The notes under the pieces were generated by a model, which saw nothing but the letters and a program-made list of their open reading frames with translations, had not been told where the DNA came from and ran no database searches. Both the position numbers and the translations under genes were made by a program. Below, one piece after another: positions 24,109 to 32,681 of a stretch of DNA of 64,000 bases. The stretch is from Poriferisulfidus sp965221375 (GTDB lineage: Bacteria > Pseudomonadota > Gammaproteobacteria > Poriferisulfidales > Poriferisulfidaceae): contig OZ244883.1 in assembly GCA_965221375.1 (NCBI GenBank), forward strand, positions 434,001-498,000, read 5' to 3'. How positions within the stretch are numbered: position 1 is the first letter of the stretch; every line of letters begins with the position of its first letter.

Positions 24109-26196
24109 ATGAAACCTATTACTCAAACTTTTCAATACGGCGACCACGAGGTCACTTTAGAGACCGGCGAAATCGCCCGTCAGGCTTCGGGGGCTGTGCT
24201 GGTACGCATGGCCGAGACAGCGGTACTGGTGACGGCAGTCGGCCGCAAAGATTCCGATTCGGCACGAGACTTCTTTCCGCTGACCGTCAACTACCAAGAA
24301 AAAACTTATGCAGCCGGGAAAATTCCCGGTGGTTTTTTTAAGCGCGAAGGGCGTCCCAGCGAAAAGGAAATTCTCACATCCCGGCTCATTGATCGGCCCT
24401 TGCGGCCTCTGTTTCCGAAAGGCTTTCATCAGGAAGTCCAGGTGATTGCCAATGTGTTGTGCCTGAACAAGGAAATGGATCCGGATATTCCCGCCATGCT
24501 CGGCGCATCGGCGGCACTGGCCGTGTCCGGTATGCCGTTCCAAGGCCCGATCGCCGGAGCCCGGGTCGGCTACCACGATGGGCAATATTTACTCAATCCC
24601 ACCCACCCGCAACTGCAGGACAGTCGTCTTGATCTGGTGGTGGCAGGCACGCGCGACGCGGTATTGATGGTGGAGTCCCAGGCGGACCTGCTGTCGGAGC
24701 AGGAGATGCTGGATGCCGTGTTGTTTGGTCACGAGAAAATGCAAGTCGCCATTGAGGCCATTGAAGCGCTGCGCGATGCGGTCAACCCAACGGATTGGGG
24801 ATGGGTGGCGCCGGAACCGAACACGGAGCTGCAGCAGCAAGTGGATGCCTCGTGCCGCGACGAGTTGACGCAAGCCTACCAGTTGCCGGAGAAGATGGAG
24901 CGCCAGGATCGCGTGGCCGCCATTAAAACAAAGACCTTGGAGACGCTGGTTTCGGAGGAAGTCGGCGACGGCGCGGTTGCAGATGCGTTCAAGAATCTGG
25001 AGAAATCCATTGTGCGGCAGCGGGTACTGGATGGGGAAGCTCGTATCGATGGTCGGGCCCGCGAGGATGTGCGTCCGATTTTCATTCGAACCGGACTGTT
25101 CCCCCGCACGCACGGCAGCGCCTTGTTTACCCGCGGTGAGACGCAGGCCCTGGTGATGACGACGCTGGGGACGACACGCGACGCCCAGATTATTGATGCC
25201 CTTGAAGGCGAATATCGCGATCCGTTTTTACTGCATTACAACTTCCCGCCGTTTTCGGTGGGCGAGGTCAGCATGATGCTGGCGCCGAAGCGTCGCGAAA
25301 TTGGACATGGGAAACTGGCCAAGCGTGGGCTGGCGGCGGTCATGCCGGACCCGGAGGAGTTTCCGTATGTCTTGCGCATCGTTTCCGAAATCACGGAATC
25401 CAACGGCTCCAGTTCGATGGCGACGGTCTGCGGTTCCAGCTTGTCGCTGATGGATGCCGGAGTGCCGATTAAATCGGCCGTCGCCGGTATCGCGATGGGT
25501 CTGATCAAGGAAGACGACCGTTTCGCGGTCTTGAGTGACATTTTGGGTGACGAGGATCATCTGGGCGATATGGATTTCAAAGTCGCCGGGACCCGCGAGG
25601 GGATCACGGCACTGCAGATGGACATCAAAATCGACGGCATCACCCGGGAGATTATGGAGCAGGCCCTGTCGCAAGCGCGTGACGGACGGCTGCATATTTT
25701 GGGTGAGATGGACCAAGCCTTGTCGGCCCCTCGGGAGACGATGTCGGACTATGCGCCGCGGTTTTTGACGTTGCGCATCAACCCGGAAAAGATCCGCGAC
25801 GTGATCGGCAAGGGTGGTGCGACCATTCGGGCCCTGACCGAGGAGACCGGTACGACCATTGATATCGACGACGATGGTCTGGTGCGTATCGCGTCGACCA
25901 ACAATGTGGCGGCGGAAGATGCGCGCAAGCGTATTGAGCTGCTGACCAGCGAAGTTGAGATTGGCAAGACCTATACCGGCAAAGTCGTGCGCATCATGGA
26001 CTTTGGTGCCTTCGTCAGTTTGCTACCCGGGAAGGACGGCCTGGTGCATATTTCGCAAATTTCCGAGCATCGCGTCAAGAGCGTGGATGCGGAGTTGTCG
26101 GAAGGGCAGACGGTCAATGTCACGGTGTTGGATATCGACCGGCAGGGTCGAGTGAAACTAACCATGAAGGGGGTGGCGCAGCCGGATGCAGGCTAA
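24109..26196 (+). CDS. pnp: polynucleotide phosphorylase
   Basis: Phosphorolytic 3'-5' exoribonuclease of the degradosome. Two RNase PH domains (GKIPGGFFKREGRPSEKE in the first; YNFPPFSVGEV and GSSSMATVCGSSL in the second), then a KH domain (IRDVIGKGGATIRALTEETG) and S1 domain (GKVVRIMDFGAFVSLLPGKDG). 695 residues. The ATG is preceded by a T-rich stretch with no Shine-Dalgarno. In E. coli the leader is an RNase III/PNPase autoregulation site; I cannot show that here. Confidence 0.97.
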   Translation: MKPITQTFQYGDHEVTLETGEIARQASGAVLVRMAETAVLVTAVGRKDSDSARDFFPLTVNYQEKTYAAGKIPGGFFKREGRPSEKEILTSRLIDRPLRPLFPKGFHQEVQVIANVLCLNKEMDPDIPAMLGASAALAVSGMPFQGPIAGARVGYHDGQYLLNPTHPQLQDSRLDLVVAGTRDAVLMVESQADLLSEQEMLDAVLFGHEKMQVAIEAIEALRDAVNPTDWGWVAPEPNTELQQQVDASCRDELTQAYQLPEKMERQDRVAAIKTKTLETLVSEEVGDGAVADAFKNLEKSIVRQRVLDGEARIDGRAREDVRPIFIRTGLFPRTHGSALFTRGETQALVMTTLGTTRDAQIIDALEGEYRDPFLLHYNFPPFSVGEVSMMLAPKRREIGHGKLAKRGLAAVMPDPEEFPYVLRIVSEITESNGSSSMATVCGSSLSLMDAGVPIKSAVAGIAMGLIKEDDRFAVLSDILGDEDHLGDMDFKVAGTREGITALQMDIKIDGITREIMEQALSQARDGRLHILGEMDQALSAPRETMSDYAPRFLTLRINPEKIRDVIGKGGATIRALTEETGTTIDIDDDGLVRIASTNNVAAEDARKRIELLTSEVEIGKTYTGKVVRIMDFGAFVSLLPGKDGLVHISQISEHRVKSVDAELSEGQTVNVTVLDIDRQGRVKLTMKGVAQPDAG

Positions 26197-26203
26197 CGCT
26201 TCT

Positions 26204-26211
26204 GTGATAAT
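26204..26211 (+). promoter_or_regulatory. possible extended -10 for the ferredoxin cluster
   Basis: TG followed one base later by GATAAT, immediately after the pnp stop and about 90 bases ahead of the ferredoxin start. No good -35 seen. The leader that follows has a small inverted repeat (CAATT/AATTG). Confidence 0.3.
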
Positions 26212-26302
26212 ATAGAAAGCCAATTGCCGAGGCGGACTGTTCGCAGGCTCAATCGGCGTCCAATTTTGGTTGAATTGCGAATAAGCAAGGAGGAGAGCAA
26301 CC

Positions 26303-26482
26303 ATGAACGTAACTTGGGATGAAAACGTCTGTATCCATGCAGGCAAGTGCGTCAGTGGCGCGCCCGAGGTATTCAAAGTTGAAGATGGACAATTTAAGAT
26401 TGATGTTACGGCGGCTTCCGAAGAGAAAGTTCGGGACGTGGTTGCACAATGTCCGTCCGGCGCTTTGACCATTCAAGAATAA
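26303..26482 (+). CDS. small divergent 4Fe-4S mono-cluster protein (Fer4_19 type)
   Basis: 59 residues, starting after a strong AAGGAGGAG. It matches the Fer4_19 pattern: WDENVCIHAGKCVSGAPEVF with Cys-x5-Cys, and a third Cys in AQCPSGALTI near the C-terminus. With only three cysteines it may bind a [3Fe-4S] cluster or use another ligand; the family is usually linked to an electron-carrier role. First of five same-strand genes including a GST-like protein and a flavin/iron-sulfur reductase. Confidence 0.85.
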   Translation: MNVTWDENVCIHAGKCVSGAPEVFKVEDGQFKIDVTAASEEKVRDVVAQCPSGALTIQE

Positions 26483-26522
26483 ATTATCTGACCTACATTT
26501 ACATTTGGAGGAAGGGGCGATT

Positions 26523-27179
26523 ATGATCGGTGACAAGCTTGCCAGTGCCATGACTCTGTATGGCCATCCGAGCTGCATCAACACAGCCAAATGCCTGCAG
26601 ACTGCCGGTGAAAAAGGCGTTGATGTGGAAACGAAAGTGATTCAGGGACCTGACGAGGTTCGATCCATGTCACCGTTGGGCAGTGCCCCGGTGCTGAAAG
26701 ATCTCGACAATATTGTCTACGGGACCGGTGCCATCATGTCTTACTTGGACGACAAGGGCTTCGGGCCCTCGCTGGTACCTCGTAACGGCGTGTTTCGTGC
26801 GCAGATGTACCAATGGGCTCATTTGGCGACGGATTACGTGCAGGCGCAGGCCGCTGCGTCGGACGGTTGCGATCGAGAGTTGCTGGCAAAATTGTACGGC
26901 CTTCTGGAAGAGCGTTTGAATGTCGCCCGCAAGCGGGGCCCGTTCATTTGTGATGATTTTTCCTTGGCGGATATTCACTGGAGTGCCTGCACCAATGCGT
27001 TGATGAACGCAGGTGTTTCCGACGTGGTTGATTCGTTTGGGAAAGTCAAGGAATGGTGGGAAGCGGTCAAGTCGCATCCCAGCACCAGCAAGGAAAAGTT
27101 GACCCCGTACTCGGTATTGCCAACTCGGGAAGACGTTGCTTCGGGCACGTTGCGCAACGTCGCAATCAACGTCCTCTGA
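26523..27179 (+). CDS. glutathione S-transferase-like protein
   Basis: 218 residues from the ATG at 26523, which follows GGAGGAAGGGG. Thioredoxin-fold N-terminal half (MTLYGHPSCINTAKCLQ, with SPLGSAPVLKD holding the cis-Pro motif) and an all-helical C-terminal half with FSLADIHWSA. A Cys in the first helix region (PSCINTAKC) could be catalytic. Substrate unknown. The gene sits 41 bases after the ferredoxin and 58 before a reductase, which suggests a redox partnership rather than detoxification alone; that is inference. Confidence 0.75.
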   Translation: MIGDKLASAMTLYGHPSCINTAKCLQTAGEKGVDVETKVIQGPDEVRSMSPLGSAPVLKDLDNIVYGTGAIMSYLDDKGFGPSLVPRNGVFRAQMYQWAHLATDYVQAQAAASDGCDRELLAKLYGLLEERLNVARKRGPFICDDFSLADIHWSACTNALMNAGVSDVVDSFGKVKEWWEAVKSHPSTSKEKLTPYSVLPTREDVASGTLRNVAINVL

Positions 27180-27236
27180 GACGCACTTCAGTCAAGCGGC
27201 GCCTGAAGGTCTGACAGGGTCGATCGGGCGCGGCTG

Positions 27237-28322
27237 ATGCTGTGGGGCTTGCTAGGCGGAAAAAAAGACCGCCAGGCCGTCATCAACGGCCAACACACCT
27301 TAACCGTAAAGGCGGGACAGGATTTGCTGTCCGCCGCACTGGAGCAGGGGCTGGCATGGCCCCACGATTGCCGTCTCGGTAACTGCAGTACCTGCCAATG
27401 CCGTTTGGTGTCCGGGCGCATTCGTCGGCGCACGGATTTTGAAACCGTACTGACCCCCGATCAGCTGGAGGCTGGCACTGTGCTGGCCTGTCAGAGCGAA
27501 CTTCGCAGTGATGTGGAGGTGGAAGTCGAATTGACCGCACAGGCCCAGGCGGCGGTCGCTCAGTACGAGGGGACGATCCGTCAGATTGTGCCGTTGACCC
27601 ACGATATTGTGGAACTTGTCGCCCATGTGCCCGGCCTCAAGCACACTGGTCTGGCCGGACAGTATGCGGAACTCGGCTATGAGGGATTGGGCGTGCCGCG
27701 TTCGTATTCATTTGCGAAGGCGCCGGCGAATGAGCAGCCGGACGAACTCTCGTTTTATATTCGCAAGGTGCCGAACGGAGAATTCACCGAGTGGTTGTTT
27801 GCAGAGGACCGCAGCGGGGTGGCACTGCAGGTGGGCCTGCCGTATGGGGGCTTTCGTTACCATGAGGGCGAGGGTCCGATGATTTGCATTGCCGGCGGTT
27901 CAGGTATGAGTGCAATCAAAGCCGTTTTGGAGCAGGCGGTATTGGATCAGGTTCAACGGGATGCGCTGTTTTTATTTGGCGCTCGAACCCAACAGGATTT
28001 GTACGGCCAGGAGCATATGGACCGAATTCGGGATACCTGGCACCCGGAGTACAAGTTTGAATATGTCTCCGTGCTCAACATGGAGCCGGAAGACAGTGAC
28101 TGGAGCGGCCCCCGCGGGTTGGTCACGGACTACCTCAAGGAGGCGTATGTCGTACCGAAGCGCTTTGAGATGGCCCGTTGCCAGGGCTATCTTTGCGGCC
28201 CGCCTCCGATGATTGATGCGGCAGTGGACGTACTGAAGGCGGAAGGCATGAGTGGCGACCAAATCTTCTTCGACAAGTTTTTGGATGCCAGTTCCATGCC
28301 CGGCGGTCGTCCCTCCGGTTGA
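27237..28322 (+). CDS. 2Fe-2S ferredoxin/FAD/NAD(P)H oxidoreductase
   Basis: Three-domain electron-transfer reductase of the phenol hydroxylase/methane monooxygenase reductase type (361 residues). N-terminal plant-type 2Fe-2S domain with DCRLGNCSTCQC and the fourth Cys in VLACQ; FAD-binding RSYSFAKAP; NAD-binding GGSGMSAIKAVL and LCGPPPMIDAAV. No oxygenase partner is in the window, so the acceptor may be the neighbouring small ferredoxin. Often annotated CDP-6-deoxyglucoseen reductase, for which there is no supporting context here. Confidence 0.85.
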   Translation: MLWGLLGGKKDRQAVINGQHTLTVKAGQDLLSAALEQGLAWPHDCRLGNCSTCQCRLVSGRIRRRTDFETVLTPDQLEAGTVLACQSELRSDVEVEVELTAQAQAAVAQYEGTIRQIVPLTHDIVELVAHVPGLKHTGLAGQYAELGYEGLGVPRSYSFAKAPANEQPDELSFYIRKVPNGEFTEWLFAEDRSGVALQVGLPYGGFRYHEGEGPMICIAGGSGMSAIKAVLEQAVLDQVQRDALFLFGARTQQDLYGQEHMDRIRDTWHPEYKFEYVSVLNMEPEDSDWSGPRGLVTDYLKEAYVVPKRFEMARCQGYLCGPPPMIDAAVDVLKAEGMSGDQIFFDKFLDASSMPGGRPSG

Positions 28323-28360
28323 TGTAAAATTCTTTTTGCTGACTGTTTAGGAGAATCCGA

Positions 28361-28579
28361 ATGCGACTAAAAGAAATAATTGGGTTGATTGTGATGAGTG
28401 TCTGGATTGCTTTGGGCGTCTGGGCAATGAACCAGTTTGGTTTCCAAAATCACCCGCATGATTTGCTGTGGAGTTTTGGCGCGGCCCTCGCGTTGATTAT
28501 CCTCATCGTTTCGGGTGTGGCGATTTTCTTTATGATCGCAAAGGAAACCCCATGGATTTGGTTTACTTCCCGCGATTAA
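28361..28579 (+). CDS. small two-helix membrane protein, unknown
   Basis: 72 residues, starting after AGGAG. Two hydrophobic segments (IGLIVMSVWIALGVWAM and GAALALIILIVSGVAIFFMI) separated by a polar loop with two His (FQNHPHD). No family recognised. It lies between the reductase and gloB on the same strand, so may anchor part of that redox cluster. Confidence 0.6.
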   Translation: MRLKEIIGLIVMSVWIALGVWAMNQFGFQNHPHDLLWSFGAALALIILIVSGVAIFFMIAKETPWIWFTSRD

Positions 28580-28630
28580 GAATATCCGCATTCTCTGGAA
28601 AAGCTGGCGTTCCGGCGGCATTTGATTCGA

Positions 28631-29398
28631 ATGCCTGCTGAGGCGATTCCAGCTTTTCAAGACAATTATTTTTGGCTGCTGTCGGGTACGGCGGCAGCAA
28701 TTGTCGACCCCGGCGACGCGCAACCGGTACAGGCGGCTTTGCAGGAACGGCAAATTGATCTGGCCGTTATTCTGATTACGCACCACCACGCCGACCATAT
28801 CGGAGGGGTGGCGGAGTTGCGACGCGCCTGGCCGGGTGTCAAGATTTTCGGCCCAAACGATGCTCGAATAGAGGCCGATGTGCGGGTTGCCGAAGGCAGC
28901 CGCGTGGATCTCAGTGAATGGGACTTGGGGACGTTTGAGGTGTTTGAGGTCCCGGGCCATACGCGCAGTCATATCGCGTATTACGGTGGGGGCGATTTGT
29001 ATTGCGGAGATACCATTTTCGTGTGCGGCTGTGGGCGCCTGTTCGAGGGCACGCCTCAGCAAATGCACGCCTCTCTGAGCAAATTACGCACCTTGCCGGA
29101 CGAAACCCGAGTCTACTGCGCCCATGAATACACACTGGACAATATGGAATTTGCGCAGTGGGTCGAGCCGGAAAACAAAACGCTCATAAATTTCCACCAA
29201 CAGGCACAAGACTTGCGCCAAAACGGGAAGCCGACCGTGCCTTCAGTACTGGGAATGGAGAAGCAATGCAATCCATTTTTGCGCTTTGATGCTCCCGCTG
29301 TGGTTGAAGCTGCGCAACGACGTTTGGGCCGCACCTCTTTGGAAGCGTATGAAGTATTCGGCGAGATTCGCCGTTGGAAAGATACCGAATTTGATTAA
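28631..29398 (+). CDS. gloB: hydroxyacylglutathione hydrolase (glyoxalase II)
   Basis: Metallo-beta-lactamase-fold enzyme hydrolysing S-lactoylglutathione to lactate and glutathione. Metal motif THHHADHIGG, then PGHTRSHIAYY and the C-terminal domain with EYTLDNMEFA and KQCNPFLRF. ATG at 28631 (255 residues) preferred over an upstream TTG. In many gammaproteobacteria gloB adjoins the yafS-rnhA-dnaQ genes; here they are 8 kb away. Confidence 0.94.
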   Translation: MPAEAIPAFQDNYFWLLSGTAAAIVDPGDAQPVQAALQERQIDLAVILITHHHADHIGGVAELRRAWPGVKIFGPNDARIEADVRVAEGSRVDLSEWDLGTFEVFEVPGHTRSHIAYYGGGDLYCGDTIFVCGCGRLFEGTPQQMHASLSKLRTLPDETRVYCAHEYTLDNMEFAQWVEPENKTLINFHQQAQDLRQNGKPTVPSVLGMEKQCNPFLRFDAPAVVEAAQRRLGRTSLEAYEVFGEIRRWKDTEFD

Positions 29399-29402
29399 GC
29401 GT

Positions 29403-29420
29403 GACGGGGCATGCCCCGTC
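29403..29420. terminator. perfect 18-bp palindrome between gloB and glnS
   Basis: Seven-pair stem GACGGGG/CCCCGTC around CATG, in the 26-base gap between converging genes. It can form the same hairpin in both transcripts. It has no T tract, so termination is an inference from position. Confidence 0.4.
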
Positions 29421-29424
29421 TGAC

Positions 29425-31098
29425 CTAACTGCGCTTGCTGATTTTCGCCCAACTGTCGCGCAGGCTGACTGTGCGATTGAAGATTAGCTTGTCGGGCGCG
29501 GATTCCACATCCTGACAGAAATAACCCTGCCGTTCGAACTGAATCCGAATGCGCGGCGGCAGGCGGTGGATTTCCGGCTCGACCAGACAATGGGGCATAT
29601 CCACACGAGAGTTTTCGTTGAGGGCGGCTGTCAAGTCACTCAAACTACCCGGGTCGGGAACCTTGAACAGTCGGTCGTAAAGGCGTACGCAGGCAGGCAC
29701 CGCATGATGCGCACAGACCCAATGCAAGGTGCCGCGCACTTTACGTCCATCCGGCGCATCGCCACCCCGCGTCTCCGGATCATAAGTGCAGTACAGGGTG
29801 GTGACGTTGCCGTCGGCATCTTTTTCCACATCATGGCAGGTGATGAAGTAGGCATAGCGCAGGCGCACTTCCCGACCTGGCGCCAGGCGGAAAAACTTCT
29901 TGGGCGGGTCTTCCATAAAATCGGAGCGTTCGATAAATAATTCGCGGCTAAACGGAATTTCGCGGGTTCCCATGGAAGGATCGTTCGGGTGATTTTTTGC
30001 CGACAACATCTCCGAGATGTCTTCCGGATAATTGGTGAGCACCACCCGCAAGGGATCCAGAACCGCCATCAGCCGCGGGGCGCTGGCGTTCAAATCTTCC
30101 CGGATGCTGTCCTCCAGCACATTCATCGCGATGCGGCTTTCTTTTTTGGTGACGCCGATGGCCTGGCAGAAATTCCGAATCGACTCGGGCGTATAGCCGC
30201 GCCGTCGCAAACCGCGTAAAGTCGGCAGCCGCGGGTCATCCCAGCCGTCGACATAGCCTTCCCGAATCAGCTGCTGCAATTTGCGCTTGCTGACTACAGT
30301 GTATTCCAATGACAGGCGGGAAAACTCGATCTGCTGCGGATGGCAGGGCATCTCCAGATGATCCAGAATCCAGTCGTACAGCAGTCGGTGATCTTCAAAT
30401 TCAAGCGTACACAGCGAATGCGTAATTCCTTCAATCGCGTCCGACAGACAATGGGTGAAGTCATACATGGGATAGATCGACCAGGCATTGCCCGTGCGAT
30501 GATGGCGCTGTCGGCGGATGCGGTACAGCACCGGGTCGCGCATGTTGATGTTTTCGGCATCCATTCGAATGCGGGCGCGCAGCACGTGAGTGCCTTCCGC
30601 AAATTCGCCGGCGCGCATACGCGCAAATAAATCCAGATTTTCCTCGACACTGCGATTGCGATAGGGGCTGTCGATCCCTGGTTCCGTCAAGGTGCCGCGA
30701 GTGTTGCGAATGGTTTCGCTATCCTGGCTGTCGACGTACGCATCGCCATTGCGGATAAGCGTGACGGCGCAATCATGCAGACGATCAAAATAGTCGGATG
30801 CATGACACAAGTGTTTCCACTCAAACCCGAGCCAGCGTACATCCTCTTCAATGGCGTAGGCGTATTCCGCTTCTTCGCGTTCGGGGTTGGTGTCGTCGAA
30901 ACGCAGGTTGCAGTAGCCCCCGAACATTTCGGCCATGCCGAAATTCAGACAGATCGACTTCGCGTGGCCGATATGTAGATAGCCGTTGGGTTCAGGAGGA
31001 AAACGGGTGATGACCTGCTGGTGTTTTCCGGATTTCAGGTCATCCTCAATCGTCCGACGAATGAAATGGACTGTCGGGGTCTGTTCAATTTCGGACAT
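29425..31098 (-). CDS. glnS: glutaminyl-tRNA synthetase
   Basis: Class I synthetase charging tRNA-Gln. HIGH motif in PNGYLHIGHAKS; KMSKS equivalent VVSKRKLQQL; the anticodon-binding beta-barrel domains follow, ending NRTVSLRDSWAKI. I use the ATG at 31098 (557 residues, near the E. coli length). Presence of GlnRS fits a beta- or gammaproteobacterium. Confidence 0.97.
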   Translation of the reverse strand: MSEIEQTPTVHFIRRTIEDDLKSGKHQQVITRFPPEPNGYLHIGHAKSICLNFGMAEMFGGYCNLRFDDTNPEREEAEYAYAIEEDVRWLGFEWKHLCHASDYFDRLHDCAVTLIRNGDAYVDSQDSETIRNTRGTLTEPGIDSPYRNRSVEENLDLFARMRAGEFAEGTHVLRARIRMDAENINMRDPVLYRIRRQRHHRTGNAWSIYPMYDFTHCLSDAIEGITHSLCTLEFEDHRLLYDWILDHLEMPCHPQQIEFSRLSLEYTVVSKRKLQQLIREGYVDGWDDPRLPTLRGLRRRGYTPESIRNFCQAIGVTKKESRIAMNVLEDSIREDLNASAPRLMAVLDPLRVVLTNYPEDISEMLSAKNHPNDPSMGTREIPFSRELFIERSDFMEDPPKKFFRLAPGREVRLRYAYFITCHDVEKDADGNVTTLYCTYDPETRGGDAPDGRKVRGTLHWVCAHHAVPACVRLYDRLFKVPDPGSLSDLTAALNENSRVDMPHCLVEPEIHRLPPRIRIQFERQGYFCQDVESAPDKLIFNRTVSLRDSWAKISKRS

Positions 31099-31179
31099 TT
31101 GAGGGGGATGGGGCGAAACTAAAGCCGCCCATTGTAACCTTACGGCCCAAACAGAGCGGGCGTTTGCCGCCAAGGAGCC

Positions 31180-32541
31180 TTACGATTTTTCTTCGGAATC
31201 GCTTTGGGTGACCTGGGCTTCGATCTGACCCTCTCCAAGCCGCACCTCAATTGCATCCCCGCGGTGTGCCTGGCGACTGGAGCGCAAGAGTTGCGAGCCT
31301 TCGGGCGTGCGCAAAGTGGCCAACGCATAGCCGCGTTTCAAGGTGTTGAGGGGAGAGACCACTTCCAACGTGTGAGTGGCCTGTTCAAGCCGTGCGTTCC
31401 AAGCCTGATACAGTCGCTGCACCGCAGTCTGCAGGCGCCAGTGGAATTGTGACAACGTCTGCTCCGAGGATTTCAGACGCTGTTGCGGAGAGCGGGCGCT
31501 TAACCGGTGGCGCATCAGGTCCAGTCGTTGGGAGTACGATTCGATTTTGTGGAATAGGGTTCGGGTCAGGTTTTCATAGAGATCGTCGAGGCGCTGCTGA
31601 CGGGTTTCGATTTGTCGGATCGGATGCATGCGGTTCAAGCGATGCTGTTGACGCTCCAGCTCTGTGACCGTTTGCTCCAAACGTCGGCTTAAGATCGCAT
31701 GCATGCGCTGCAGAGTCTGAATTCCATGCTCTCGTAATTCCGATGCGTTGGGACTGACGAGTTCGGCCGCCGCGGTCGGCGTGGCCGCACGCACATCGGC
31801 CGCGTGGTCCGACAATGTAGTGTCGGTTTCATGGCCAATGCCGGTAATTAGAGGGATCGGGCAGGCGGCAATAGCGCGCACGAAAGTCTCGTCGTTGAAA
31901 GCCATCAGATCTTCAATGCTGCCGCCGCCCCGCGCCACAATGAGCACCTCGCAGGGATGCGGGTCACCGACAGCTTTCTCCAACGCATGCTGCAGTGAAC
32001 GTAAAGCTTCCGCTCCCTGTACAGTCGCCGGATATACCCGCAGTCGAGCGGGAGGCCAGCGCCGCTGAAGGGTACGGACAATATCCCGAAGCGCCGCGCT
32101 TTCGGCAGACGTGATGACGCCAATCGTCTTCGGATAACGGGGCAGGGGTTGTTTTTGGGAATCCTCGAATAAACCTTCTGCGCGCAGTTTCCGTTTCAAC
32201 GCTTCCAGGCGCTCCAGCAGATCACCTTGTCCGTGAGGCGCCATGTCTTGAATGACCAGTTGATAACGACCTCTTTGCAGATACAGGTCTACCCGGGCGT
32301 GCGCCAGCACCACGTTCCCGTCTTCGGGTTCAAAGGTCACGCGCCGGTTGTCTTGGGAGAACATCGCGCAGTTGATTTCCGAAGTCGAATCCTTGAGCGT
32401 GAAGTACCAATGCCCCGAGGGGTAACGACGCAGACCGCTGATTTCTCCGCACACGGTGACCGTGGGGAAATGCTTCTCGAACAATTCCTTGACGCGCCGG
32501 TTGAGTTCGGTGACGCTGTAGACTTTTTCGGATTCGGGCAT
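31180..32541 (-). CDS. xseA: exodeoxyribonuclease VII large subunit
   Basis: Nuclease subunit for single-stranded DNA. N-terminal OB fold (YSVTELNRRVKELFE, GEISGLRRYPSGHWYFTLKD), catalytic core with GVITSAESAALRDI, VARGGGSIEDLMAFND and GIGHETDTTLSDHAADVRA, then the long coiled coil and C-terminal LKRGYALATL. 453 residues, complete. xseB is not adjacent. Confidence 0.96.
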   Translation of the reverse strand: MPESEKVYSVTELNRRVKELFEKHFPTVTVCGEISGLRRYPSGHWYFTLKDSTSEINCAMFSQDNRRVTFEPEDGNVVLAHARVDLYLQRGRYQLVIQDMAPHGQGDLLERLEALKRKLRAEGLFEDSQKQPLPRYPKTIGVITSAESAALRDIVRTLQRRWPPARLRVYPATVQGAEALRSLQHALEKAVGDPHPCEVLIVARGGGSIEDLMAFNDETFVRAIAACPIPLITGIGHETDTTLSDHAADVRAATPTAAAELVSPNASELREHGIQTLQRMHAILSRRLEQTVTELERQQHRLNRMHPIRQIETRQQRLDDLYENLTRTLFHKIESYSQRLDLMRHRLSARSPQQRLKSSEQTLSQFHWRLQTAVQRLYQAWNARLEQATHTLEVVSPLNTLKRGYALATLRTPEGSQLLRSSRQAHRGDAIEVRLGEGQIEAQVTQSDSEEKS

Positions 32542-32633
32542 CGGAAAGGATTTTAGGGGTGAAAATTCTGCGGGGAAAGGATGTGTTTAAATACTAGGTA
32601 AATAAGATAGTTGGATGAATAAATAAGGCGGTG

Positions 32634-32642
32634 TGCTAAAAT
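32634..32642 (+). promoter_or_regulatory. extended -10 upstream of the SulP gene
   Basis: TG-C-TAAAAT, 39 bases before the transporter ATG, in an AT-rich 140-base gap. A TTGGAT lies upstream but with a 20-base spacer, so an extended -10 promoter is more likely. Confidence 0.4.
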
Positions 32643-32681
32643 TTTAAAAGTTCCTAATTTGCTGCGAGCAATATAAACAAT

